Shown: piece after piece, positions 1 through 12,800 of the stretch
Layout of the letters: every line of letters starts with the position of its first letter
Position numbering within the stretch: the stretch's first letter is position 1
Assembly (NCBI GenBank): GCA_030141605.1
Contig: JAQGDQ010000059.1
Location: forward strand, 558,001-622,000
DNA: 64,000 nucleotides
Origin: Tubiluchus corallicola
Taxonomy: Eukaryota; Priapulida; Priapulimorpha; Priapulimorphida; Tubiluchidae
Reading direction: 5' to 3'
Notes under the pieces: model-generated
Seen by the model: only the letters and a program-made list of their open reading frames with translations
Database searches by the model: none
What the model was told of the DNA's origin: nothing
Translations under genes and position numbers: made by a program

Positions 1-419
1 GCGGCGCCCAACACAAAACACAGTAGACCACATGCGTCAGACTATACTGTTTCGCAAAAATAGCCTTTGATTAAAAATCAAAAAGATTTGCTGTATATTT
101 AATAAACAGTATAATTAACTTACCAAACAGTTGGTTTTCTAGACTTCTGTAGCTCAATAATTAACTTTATTGGTGTTTATAATTAATATTTTCCTACCGT
201 TTAATAAAAAAACCCTACGCTGTCTGTAATCGAATCAGTAAACTAATTTTCTAAAAATTATCGAGACAGTCGCTAGCGAAGATTTCTGCCAGCTTTGTTT
301 CTTTGAGTCAGTGAGGTTCTTTCTCGTGTTTATAGTGTTATTTATAATAACACTGAAAATTACTACAGAAAAATGTAAAAGTCGGACAGTTTTGCACACA
401 AAAGCTTGTAAAATTGCCC
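1..419 (+). other. 5' flank or 5' UTR of USP22
   Basis: AT-rich sequence with no recognisable exon. The USP22 frame is open only back to about 357, where it meets an in-frame stop, so the coding start lies at or after 420. No convincing TATA box or CpG island was seen. Confidence 0.4.
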
Positions 420-3400
420 ATGGTCTGCTTTTTACCACATGCCATCGGAGCTGGCACATTTGCTTCAGCGATGAGTGTTGGGCCGAATGGTTGTCCTCAT
501 TTAAATAATTTTAGACTTAATCGGAAAGGAGCAGACGCTTTTCGAATTATACATTCGTATTTTATTGTGACGCGTTCTTTAGAAGCAAGAAGAAGAAAGG
601 TAAGAAAAAATTAGTGCACATAATTTTTTTCTAATAGCTGTTTTGAACTGTCAGGTTTTTATGATAATTATGGTCACCTCCTATTTCAGTTTCTAAAGTA
701 ACGCGATGCACAATTATTGTTGGTAACTAAGAAATCTGAAGTGTGTCCAAAGCTAAAGTAGTCGAAACCAGGACCTCTACTTTTAAGTTTAAGACCAATG
801 TCAACACCACAACACTGAATGAGTTATGACCAAAATGATATCAAGTCATTCGAGCTTAAGACCTATATTTTGAGGCCAAGCCTGGAAACTATGTTATCTT
901 TGAATGTGATTTTAAGAATGTTAAATATTTCTATAGGCCTGCAACCTTATTCACTTTTTAAAATGCAACAAGTGGCTATGCTATTTCAGAAACAAATAAT
1001 GCCTCTGGTTTTTTTTGTTCCTTGATGTTTTATTAGACAGCATTTTAGATTTTCATTGTCCTGAACTTTTACTGTTAGTGTGCTTTCTGTAGTGACAATA
1101 CATCTGCATCTTTTGATTTCTTATAACTCATCTATAAAATTACTATTTTATCTTCCTTTAAAAAGCAGTCACTTTTTTATTTTTAGTGATCTGATGTCTG
1201 CTTCTCGTATTTACTAATCATGTTGTACTTACAAATAGGGGTTTTTAAATAAAGATTTAAAATAATTGAAAAAGAAATCCTCTCTTCCCCTACTGTCATG
1301 CCAACTACAGGATTAAATCATTTTATAAGATGTCATTTAAGCATACATGGCTAAGAGTTTTAAATGCTAGAACTACCTTACTATAGTAGTTAGTATATGA
1401 TTTTGCACTAAAGGTATCAAGATATCTGTGTCGAAAAGCTAGTAGCTTAATTATATTGATCATTGTAAACTATTTTAGGCCAGGTCATGTGTATGTCACA
1501 CATGTAAGGCGTACAAGCCTCGTCTTCATGCTTGTCTATACTGCGTTTACTTTGGATGTTACGGGTTGAGGCATATACATGAGCATGCACAAAGCAAACA
1601 GCATAGTCTTGGTGAGACACTATTCCTTATTTATACTCTACTTAAAGTTTACAAGTTTGAGCTACTATACTACTAAAGGATTTCTTAAAATCGGTTTACC
1701 TTTGGAATATCAAAATATCCTGCTTGCATTGACGTCAAACATATTGGTCTATCGCTCCGCCCCTGCTGCAACGTAAGCACGCTCAGCAGCATTCGGGACA
1801 ACAGCTCACACTGAACAACAACTTTCTAAGCTAAACCAAACTAAACTAAACAACATGACAGTCACAACTAATGCCTAGTCAGCAGATAAACTGATTGCAC
1901 TTTTTCATCAACACAAATTTACAGAGCAGCAACTATTTTTAAATGAAGTTAACACTTCAAGTAGCCAAAAAATGACTTTACAATTTAAACATAATGCAGA
2001 GATGAAGTTTCAAAGTACTACAAAATACAGAGACATAAGTATAATAAAAAACTAAGCCAGTTAGCCTTGCTTTATAATAAATGTGCAACAAAAATATTAA
2101 GTCTCTCTTGCCTTTGAACATGCTAACATCATTCATGGCTGCGATGTATTTTTTCTGTATTAACTGATCATGTGCCCGTCTGCAATATTTATTAAGTTTT
2201 TGTATTTTTCCATTTGTCGGGCTACGGAAATAGAATAAATTTGACTGTTCCATTCCATAGACGACCATTATATGTATAATATAAGTTTTGACTACATTTG
2301 AATTAATTTTGACTGTGAAGATCTCATTGAGGTTTACAAAAACTGGCCAGAAAAGAAAATATTTTGTTTTGTCCTTACTTAAAGTTAATCAAATAGTTGT
2401 TTTTATCTAATTTGCAAAGACATAAAATAAACTAAACTGCGCCTTTTTTCTTGATTGCAAAATGGTTTAATCAGCAACTCATAGACGTAAGCGTTGTGCA
2501 TTTCCTCCTATAAACGAAACTAGACTATATATTTCCACTAATTCGTTTCCGATTTCAATTGACAATAATAAAATGAAGCAAGCCAATATTTTTCCCGCTA
2601 ACTAATGAAAAGTTGAGCATTTTTCATAATAGTGTTAGACGGAGCTGTTGCTAAATGTCCTGAACATACCTGCTGCAGGGGTGTGTGAAATAATTTGCAC
2701 GCTGATTGGGCAGTCAACGAAAATGATTGACATTATGTTAGATGTCAATTGCTTGAATACTAAATGAATGTAAATTGCATGACGGATTGTAAAACAAACA
2801 AGTTAAAGTCATTTTAATTGGTCCTCCAATGTTTGTGATTATTTCTTGTTTTTGAACTAAGATAGCAGTGTTGTTGGTTTTTGCTTTTTATATAACTTCC
2901 GTGTGATAGCTTACGGGCTATACGGATATCTAAAAACGTATTTTTTTTTGTCAAAATCCCCTACATTCCTTCTCTTTCTCCTATTAATTTTTTGCCTTTT
3001 ACAGCTCTAGATCTCACATATGGTGCTGTAATGTGTTTCCAATGTGGCGACTACGTCTATGATAGGGAATTAGAACTAGTCGCACGAGAACAACTGAAAA
3101 CCACAAGGAAAGGAAGTATGTATGTTAATGTGACTAAATGTTTGTCCGGCAACTAAACCAATAAGCAATACTTACATTATTCATTGCACATTTTGTGATT
3201 TATTTAATAAATATATATCTAATAGTTTATAGTGAATAAAATCTTTATTTGTCTTGTAGTCTTGTAGTAAATCTCATTTAAATCATTTCTGCCTGTAAGT
3301 GAATATGGTCAGTGTTGCATTTTTGTGGGAACAGAAAAAGCAGATGTGAAGAGAAAAATCTTCTGCTGCACCATTATTACAACTGCACAGCTAGAAAATT

Positions 3401-6400
3401 AGTGCAACATTAGTGAATTGAGCACTGTATTCTAGGCAATATAAACTAGCAAGATTTCCATGGATTTCCTGATATTGCTCTACTAAAGGAAGTCAGGATG
3501 ATTATTCATATACTACCCCATTTTTAAATCTGATAAAAAGTACACATTTTAACACAATTAATACTGCAAAAGCATTTCTGATAATCAAGTAATAGATTCA
3601 AAACTTAATTAACTGCGGTGAGCCCAACTATTGATGACATCACAAACTAACATAATTTTCAACAGCAAAAGTATTCCATGAGCCAGTTGCACATGTGCTA
3701 GAAAAAAATTGAAGTACAGTGCTACTGTAAGATATTCAGTGAGTTGTACTAAAACTAGACAAGTTTTAAGATAAAAATTCAAATTTCAAATTTACCGCTG
3801 TGCTCACGCATGAGTCTGTCAAACGTGTGTAGTTCGTCACTGAACTGAAAGGTGCAAGACCTGTTTTTTGCGCAGTGCATTTCTGAAATGCAGGCGCTAG
3901 TGTCCGTCTAACTAGCGAATGGCGAAATCCATGTAGCAGCGAAGAACTAGTGGCACAAATTCGAAATTGTGTTTGTGTGATAATAATTCTTTCACGTAAG
4001 AGATTTCTGAAAAAATGGTACATTTCTTTTCAATGTTTTAAAGAGGAGGTTGTTTCAACCTACAGTTTAAGATTGGGTCCAGCTTTGCTTTAAAGTGTGT
4101 AAAGAATGCATGCTTTTTGTCACATTTGCAATGTTTAGCTGCATTATGTACAGTTATACAAACATCTCAAAAATCTTATCAACTGCAGAAGAACAATGGC
4201 ATAAAGGTTTAAGTTTTGTAATTATTTGTGATAATCGACATTTAGTGCTAACAAACAGTTGTTCATTAATGTTTCAGCAAGCCGAGAATTATTTAGTCCT
4301 TGGAACCCTTCACCATTAGAAATTGAATTGCTAAAGAGAAACTCAAAACGAAGGAAAATAGATGACTGTTCTACTATAGGTAAGAGACTCATTTTTTTAT
4401 ACTATGATATGCAAGTTTAAGTGCTTTTACCTGCCAAGAATTACTCTAGTGCGGATGATACCTGATTATTGTATTAGAATATTGTAAATTGATATATCAC
4501 TATTTTCATATTCGTAAATGACTAGTCATTGCTTTTTTTACAATTGTCAATATTTAGTACCTTTAATGGTTGTTTCCTAATAAAATATACTAAAAAGTTC
4601 TCACAGTTTTAGTGCTTTTATAGTTATTATACTAGTTGCAACTTCTATTAAATTATCTTTTACTATATATTTGTATACTATTATCAGTCAGTGTTTTTGG
4701 TTGCATTAAAACATCTACTTAACTCTGTATAATTTAGGATTATTGTATCATAGCTTCAGTTTGTAAAACTACATGCATTTAGATTATACTGGTTTTTGGT
4801 AAATGTTTCTGGTAAAGTGGAAATTTAAATGTTTTTTGAAATTTTGCAAGACTATATTGTAATAGGATTTGTTGTAATTATATTGCTTCAAATGCTAAGT
4901 TATTTGCAGAATTTATCAAATGTAAATAGGCCTAGAAAGTACTATGTTAAAAATTTCAAGTTTTTTAATTTTTCTTTCTGTATAGAACTAGTGAGACTAC
5001 TCTAATTTTGTATGAAACAAGTAAAACATTTCTCTTTTTTGTAGGTCTACGTGGTTTAATAAATTTAGGAAACACTTGCTTTATGAACTGTATTGTACAA
5101 GCTTTGATGCACACACCATTATTGCGAGACTATTTCTTAGCAGATCGACACAATTGCCAAATGCAGACAAACTCAAATATGTGTCTAGTGTGCGAAATGT
5201 CTCGTCTCTTTCAAGAGGTCAGTTAATACTGCTGTTGTTTCGTATTAAATGTGTATGCTAAGGTAAAGTAAACTTTCTGAAATTAATTTAGGCATTTAAG
5301 AGAGTGAAAAGTAATGTGACTTAAAGAAGAAGTATATATGACATTCATAAAATACAGCATTTAGTTGTTAACGTTAATGTTTGTCACATTTGTGAATTGC
5401 CTTGCTAGGTGTAAATGTAAAAATCTTATGGGCTGCTTTTTATTTTCTGCAAAATACAAGTTCTTCCAAACTTATTTCTGTTTTATGTCTTATTATTCTA
5501 TACACCTTTAAAGTGTAGATTTCTTAACTCTATATTAATTACATTCATATGCTTTCTAAATCCAAGCTAAATCCACACTTACTAGCTAGTATAAGAAAAA
5601 ATTGACAAGTAAAGTGTAAATGTTTTTCATGTTTTAATTGCCTTACAAATTTTGACTGTCATATTGCGTTTTTGTGAGTTGCTTCAACAATTTACTGTAC
5701 TGAATTTTACATATTTAACAATTGTATAACTTTCAAATTACTCTTAAATGTCTTGCATGAGCTCACATTCTTTTACTGATAAATATTTGAACAATTTATC
5801 ATTTGTTTAGTTTTACTCTGGTGTTCGTGTTCCTCACATACCATATCGACTACTACATCTAGTGTGGACACATGCTCGTCATCTAGCGGGCTATGAGCAA
5901 CAGGACGCTCATGAGTTCTTCATAGCTGCACTCGATGTGATACATAGGCATTGCAAAGGTAAAACATTGACTTACCCAAAATTGTTTTACCATAAATCAA
6001 AATATAATCTCTCAAAGTATAATGCAAATACTTGATATAATACTCGTATAACTTATATAAAAACTTGAAGCAGACATAGCTGAAGATTTGTTGTTGATAC
6101 CTGTGATGTCACATTCTTTATCACTGTCATCATTCTAAACATGCCTCCATCATCGTTGCCTTCATCACCATCATTATTACAACCATCGTGACAGACGTGA
6201 TTTCAATTCCCTTGCATTGTGTCTGGTACCCATTGGCATTTTATTTTGTCATTAAGAGAAAGCAGCTGTCTTAAGTGCTTATTAAGTTTTTACGTCTTTG
6301 TTATCTCAACTGTTATTTTGTTGTACAATATTAGAACTATACAATGACTGTACCATTAGGCTTATAACTTTAATTCTCTACTTATACACCTTATTCTTTT

Positions 6401-9400
6401 TTATCATATATGATGGGACTAATTGTAGACTTAATCCTTTTAGTTAAATTCTACTTCAGTTTTAATCTAAAATTAAAAAAATATACGATGTTTTTAAAAC
6501 TTTATTTCTTGCTATGTACAGTGATTTTTATGTACTGTAATCAGGCAATGAGAATATTAACTATAATAGGTCAGAATGGATCCTCATCTTCCAATCCGCA
6601 TCATTGTAATTGCATAATTGACCAAATTTTTACGGGTGGACTTCAGTCGGATGTGCAATGCCAAAATTGCAGGTAGGCAGTACCTCTATTTTTAATGTTA
6701 AGTTGAATCTATACTAAGTTAGCATAGTGGAGAGCAGAAGGTCTTGGGTTTAAGTCTCAGTGAGGTGCAAAACTTTTTGGACTTTCTATTTTATTGCTAT
6801 TGCACGTTTGTTTGATTGATTTCTTACTTTGTCTTGATACAGTGATTCCCCGTTGGCAGATTCAGAAAGTCTTGTGTTTGAGTTTCTGAGTAGGAGCAAC
6901 ATGTTTCAGACTTCTTAACGTAATATTATTTCGTGTGCTTATCTGATTCAGTTTTGTTGGTTACTCTGCTCTGTTCTCAAAGTTCTGTTCATTCATAGTC
7001 AGTGTTGGATGTGTGAAACTTGATAGTGGGTGATATGCGCTCGATATGTAGACATGAAGACAGAAATTTTAGATGTTATCAAAAAGAAATTAACAAAATA
7101 AAAAAAGAAATTAAAATGAAATAGAAAAAGGATTTGTTAAGGTTAAGGTAATATAGAAACAATACAACTGCTAAAAACTATTTCAGTTTTCTAAGGTGAG
7201 AATTAGCTTAATTGTTTCCTCAGGAGTGGCTTGACGATCTACGGACTGCTTTTGAGTTTTTCACTAATGAATGGTGCATTCTCACCTGAAAGTGGCTAAC
7301 TCACAAATTGCTGATTAACTTTAATGCCTCATCTTGAAGAATCATTTTTCATAATGATTCTTATTCTCCTCTGTTCACATCCATGCAAACATTATTAGAT
7401 GTTAGAGTGTTAAATTGAAACTATTCGTTTAAAAAGTCCTCAAGCTAAATAATCGAATAAAAGTGAGGCACAAATGTCTGTTAAGGTTAAAACTAAAAGT
7501 AGATGCCCCAACACATTCACCATACTTGAAATGCTGGACCAACAGACAGAGCATTGCCAATTGACAATCATTTATTGCAACAAGATGTACTTTCGTCAGC
7601 CAAGTTGATAGTATTAGTAGGTGCCTTTTATGCTGTTTAATTCTGTTTCATTGTAGCTCGTTTAAAAGACGTAAATCACATTTTTCGTAACTCAAGTTTC
7701 GTGATTTCAGTGGTGTTTCAACCACCGTAGATCCGTTCTGGGACATTTCTCTAGATCTAGGCAGTGATGACGCACTAAACAACAATGCTGTTGTGACCTC
7801 ATTGTCTATCAGTAGAATGTACAATTATGACCAACCATCAGAGCTCACAACTCTCATGGATTGTCTGAAAAGGTGGGTGAAACTCTTTGTTTGTGATGTA
7901 GCAATTTTTAACAGAATTTTACCTGCTTGTTTAATTGACATATGTTTTTATAGTAGGTACCTATGTATGATCAGCCGACTTGAAACCATGGTTTTATTTT
8001 ACTTTATTTTTTTTTCAGTAATTTTTTAGAGATGCCGCAGGCTGAATTTCCCCAATTTTGAAAGTGATCCTTAAATGCCAACAACTTGAATGATGCTAAT
8101 ATTAAAAAAATACTGCAAATATGAATCTACAGATCAATTATTTCTGAATTTATAACTTTTCATAACCATTTATCAATTCATATTTTGCTGCAAGGCACTG
8201 CCTCCTCTGTAATGCAGATAAAATTTACCAATTGCCTTTATTAATCTTAATTCAAAAACAGTACAGTTTTTTTTTGTTAGGTTTACAAGGGCAGAGCATC
8301 TAGGCAGCTCAGCAAAAATTAAATGTAGTACATGCCAAAGTTACCAAGAATCTACAAAGCAGCTAACAATGAAAAAACTGCCACTTGTGGCGTGCTTTCA
8401 CCTAAAGGTTAGTTTGAAGAAATTTGAGTTTCGCTTGCTTGACACCAGGAGACAAAAGTGGTTGCTTTTGGTCATTGTTCTTATCAATCAAAGTTAAATA
8501 ATGCCAAGCTCATTCAGTAAGTGGATAGGTGACCACTAAGAAAACTATTTCCAAATGGTTTCATTTGTCTTACTGCCCAAGCTATTTACCTGATGGAGGG
8601 AGCATGTCTGTGCACTGGAACAATGGCTAAGACACTTGTCATTTTCATTTTGGGACTTAGTCTTTGAGAGTTAGCCTTGATAGTGAGCTAGGTACCGGTT
8701 CTGCCAAACCATTTACATCAAGTAGGCTCTGACACTGTGGCTTGATACAGGCTTACAGTTTTTTCAATTAATTACTACAATTTATTTTCCAAATGCGAGC
8801 TCTAGCTGTCTCCCTGAAAAGTGACAAATTGCATTTAATTAGAATTGCCAAAATATTCAGCTTTGTTAGCATTGTAGAAAAGTTATATCGTCATATAGAT
8901 GCAGTTGGTTCATCTGAACAGGCTTGAGACTTTAGTATGTTTACTTGTAAACAAATTATTTGTATGTCAGTCTGCGTAGTCTAATAAGCAGGGGAATAGT
9001 AAAATGTTTTCTATATTGTCTTTTGACTTAGTATAATTGTATAATTTTTCTTTTAGAGATTTGAGCATTCCACAAGATACCATAAGAAGATTTCCACTTA
9101 TGTTTCATTTCCACAGTATTTAGACATGACCCCTTTCATATCCTCACAGCGTAATGATAATGGTTATGTGAATGGGAACAGTCTACCTTCGAACACTGAT
9201 AACAAGTATGATACTCTATTAATATAAAGTAGTTTGTTTTGCAAGAATTGGAGAGCAGTATATATATATCTATGACCATTTTTTAATTACTATATTCATA
9301 TTTCTCTGTAAGTTGTTTGCTTATTACATTTTAAATTTTGATGATGAGATTTAGTTGAAAATTATTTATGAAAAAAATTACTTGCAGATATTAACAATAT

Positions 9401-9881
9401 GATGAATTTCTTATTTGCACAAATAACTTTTGTTTAGATTTAACGTTTATTAAAAATTAAAAATTTTATTTTTTTATTTGCCATTTTATTGCCTGTTTTG
9501 TTAGGTATGCATTGTTTGCAGTAGTTAATCACTTAGGCACAATTGAGTCGGGTCACTACAGGTGCTATGTGCGACAGCATAAAGACCAATGGTTTATGTG
9601 TAATGACCATCTAATCACAAAGGCGTCTGTGCAAGAAGTTCTAAATAGTGAAGGGTAAGTGAGACAATAATTCAAATGGAAATAGAAAATTGCTTTATTT
9701 TACACTATTATTATGTTATTCATCTGTATAATAATTCTTTTAGCTAGCATGTGCCCAAGCGTTACTATTAAGGATGTCACTGTCATAAAGTATTCATCTC
9801 CCTGTGACGTTTCCTAGTGTATTTGTTGCTTTTTGCAGGTATATGCTGTTCTACCACAAACAATTTTTGGAATATGAATAG
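420..9881 (+). CDS. USP22: Ubiquitin carboxyl-terminal hydrolase 22 (SAGA deubiquitinase), 12 coding exons
   Basis: This is the orthologue of USP22/Ubp8, the catalytic subunit of the SAGA deubiquitinating module, which removes ubiquitin from histone H2B (and H2A) in the nucleus. Coding exons: 420-599, 1479-1611, 3005-3115, 4278-4379, 5045-5217, 5811-5958, 6570-6672, 7711-7872, 8281-8407, 9057-9205, 9505-9654, 9839-9881. All junctions are GT/AG and the phases agree. The sum is 1581 nt, or 526 residues, against about 525 in vertebrate USP22. An N-terminal ZnF-UBP domain lies at about residues 25-135 (CPHL in exon 1, then [15 protein letters not shown] and HIHEH in exon 2, CFQCGDY in exon 3). 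The USP domain follows: Cys box GNTCFMN with catalytic Cys near 187, QQDAHEF, structural zinc CxxC pairs in exons 7 and 9, His box SGHY with His near 480, and an Asn-Asp pair near 496-497. It ends FLEYE, as expected for the family. The start at 420 is the first ATG in the open frame; an in-frame ATG at 471 is an alternative. A non-coding first exon upstream cannot be excluded. Confidence 0.96.
3730..4112 (+). repeat. Dispersed ~390-bp repeat, copy A, in USP22 intron 3
   Basis: This stretch aligns by eye with the reverse complement of 24395-24803 over almost its whole length, at roughly three quarters identity. Shared blocks include aatttaccgctgtgctcacg and cagtttaagattgggtcc. It ends about 165 bases before USP22 exon 4. 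No coding capacity was seen, so a non-autonomous transposon or SINE-like unit is the likely explanation. The family was not identified. Confidence 0.7.
6712..6925 (+). mobile_element. Dimeric tRNA-derived SINE-like sequence in USP22 intron 7
   Basis: The first half has a pol III A-box-like TTAGCATAGTGG followed by a B-box-like GGTTTAAGTCTC at typical tRNA spacing. The second half repeats the theme in decayed form: gttggcagattcag, then gtttgagtttctgag. In both halves the B box is followed by similar words (gaggtgcaa and taggagcaac, then a gactt block). This suggests a two-unit tRNA-related SINE. No target-site duplication was established. Confidence 0.45.
8470..8780 (+). mobile_element. 5S-rRNA-derived SINE-like copy in USP22 intron 9
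   Basis: Positions about 8490-8545 resemble the internal promoter region of metazoan 5S rRNA: aagttaaataatgcc matches the A-box region (gaagttaagcaacg), and gtggataggtgaccac matches the C box (cttggatgggtgaccgcc). The following ~200 bases include a tRNA-like stretch starting atggctaagacact. A 5S head with an unrelated body is the layout of SINE3-type elements. Loss of the rest of 5S rules out a functional rRNA gene. Confidence 0.5.
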
Positions 9882-12800
9882 AAACTTTTTATTCTACATA
9901 TGGCCTGAATGTAAGTACTTGTTGCTACATGTTAATATTTTGTGACTAAGTGGAAGTATTTAAATTCCATTAACATGGAAGCAATTTAAAAGTGGTGACA
10001 AAAAAATCTAACTTCTCCAGACATTCTCATATTCATATATTACACATGTGACCTTCTCGAGTCATCTCTTAATAACAATTTCTTTTTGAATGTTCTTCTG
10101 CCTTTTGTAGATAGTACAGTTGGTTGTTACCTAACAAGGATGGAAATGCTCTCTTCTGCTGAAGAGCATAATTAAATTTGTTTCTCGTTTAATTCAAATA
10201 CAGGATAATTCTTAGTTTTTATGAAAGAGCCATTTGTTAAAAACTATACGGAGAATCATAACAATAATTATCTTTGGTTTACTTGATATGAATCTATCTT
10301 ACTATTTACACTTCCTTATTATGAGAGCATATAAATTGTATAAAAAATATTTATTTAGCAGCATTTTGCAGTAGTTTTTTTGTGCATTAAAATGTGAATT
10401 AAAAATCTTGCAGATTTTTTTCTGAAGAGAGCAGTAAAGACTTTTACTATGCTTTTGTAAGCATAGATTTATTGTCAATTTGGCTATATTTTATATCGTC
10501 TGTACTAAGCGCTCATAAAATGCCTATCGAATCAGGCCGGTATCGTAAACCTTATATAATATCTGTACATGAACAAATTTGTAATTACTATGTCTTTAAC
10601 CAAATTGAATGTGAAATACACTCAATCATGAAATGTCCACATTACCAGGATGATAGACTTACACTTTAACAATTGTGAAAATTTGTTTCCTGCATTTTCT
10701 GCTACACCAAACGACAGTGATAAATTTGCCTTTACAATGAATAGTCGAGATATTAAATCATGCAGAATTTTATGGTTTTTATAATCAGCTTTTCATACTA
10801 GGAATCATCTATTGTCTATATGGATTGCAGATAGATTGTGTAAAGACTTATTAATACTCCTTTGTGTAACAGTATTGTGATATTTATTTTTGTCACCTGT
10901 ATGAATGAATTATTATTTGTGTTGTATGTTCAGGCCACTATATTCCTTTGTATGGGGATTTTGTCTCTAATATACATCTCTTTTTGTGTTAATTTAATCT
11001 TTCTCGTCTTTTTTGTTGTTGTTGCTGGTACATATGTGTTTTTTTTTGTAATGGTAGTTCAACCAGCAAACATATGTCATCAGTACCATTTTGAAGACTG
11101 AAATGTAAAAACATTACAGTTTATATATTTTAGTACTTTTAAATAAGCTTTAAAAACTTTATTCAATAAAGCCTTTTAAAGAAGACCTTGGCTTGCAACT
11201 GTCTGTAACTGATATAAAGTATTTCTTTGACACAAATTATTGAACTTTCTTTTTTTGTGTGTTTTCAGCGTTCCGTGCATATACTTGACATTTACTAAGT
11301 TAACATGGCCAGGAGCTTATGCTGTGATTATTACTAATCGAAGTTTTTATGTCTTCAATTGCGGAACATTTCTTACTTACCAGCTGCCAAATAAAAGTGG
11401 TTTCAATCAACATGGCTTAAGTAATAAACAAACTTGCCTATTTTCATGACATTTTCACTGTCAAAAGTTTTGTTTTGCGACGCCAATACAGAGCTTTCTG
11501 TTGACGTTAATTATTTTCATTATGCGCTAGCAGTGCTGGCACTACGGATTGGATCAATAAATACTATCATAAATTTATTATTGGTTTTGGATAGGAGTAA
11601 TGAGATCAGATCTCCCCCGGGCTCACTGCCTAAGTCTATCCAGTATTTGTGTGACTAAAATTTTCTGGGATAATTGATAATTTATAGCAAGCAGCGGTTA
11701 TGAATAATTTACTGGGAAAGAGTTATTTGTCTTCTCTTTGTTATGCTAGCAAATTTACAAACTTTGAGGGTCACAGTCATTTAGTAGAAACATGTTTTTT
11801 GATAATAAATGTTCATTGTTTCTACTAGCCAACAGTATTGTTCAATAAAACCTCTCATTTATTGAAATTTAAAAGCTTTGGATGTTCTTCAACAGTCAGT
11901 CCACAAGGCTAAGTAATTTGAAGAAAAAAATATCATTGATATACAAGCAACTATTTTGTCCTGTTATGAGCTTTATATCTTATCTTTTTGTTTTCTTACA
12001 TTTGTGTCCTGACAATTTCTTCAATGATAAACAACAAATGGAATAAAAATATTTCATTTAGCAGTATAGTCGTTTTTGTTCTAAATTTGCAAATTATCAT
12101 TAAGCACTAAATGTTTCAGACATGAAAGATGGAAATACATTTGTTGCAGAAGATTTTTCAAATCAACAGATAGAAAATGTAAGATTCATTAGTGGCTTTG
12201 TCGGTTGAATTTATTCTCTGGGGAAGATCGTGAACTTTATCAGCTTTAAGTAGTAATGATTTTAATTTTGCACGGCCTTAAAATGTGCCATTTAGTAAAA
12301 AATTTATTACCTGTAAATTTTCCAAATGTTGGGCTCAACTCACTGATAAATTTGAAATATAATATAAAATTGCATGCTTTGCAAATCCTTGTGTTACGTA
12401 GTTTTTAATGTTTTTTTCTACAGTGTTTTGTATTCATATTTAACTCAATGTCCTTTGTGTTAGTTTATTGAATGGTTGACACTGCATGAGCTGACTTGAT
12501 GGTGAATTAATTAGAAAATCTATTAAGAAAGAAACTGGAGCATTTCTATGCTAATATTGATAAGCAAATGCAACTTAGTTCGTCTGTGAGACAGTGATAT
12601 GCTGTCAAAGACATGCCTTTTAGTCTAATTTTTGTTTTCCATTAATGTTTAATATGCCTTAAGACTTTGTTGTGTGATTATCATAACCTATTTTTTCAGT
12701 GTCGCCATGACGAAATAATATTGACATTTGTTTAGCATTACATAAGAAGGTTTGTGAGCCCCCATTTACAATGTATTATAATTTGACAAGGATGCTTTTC

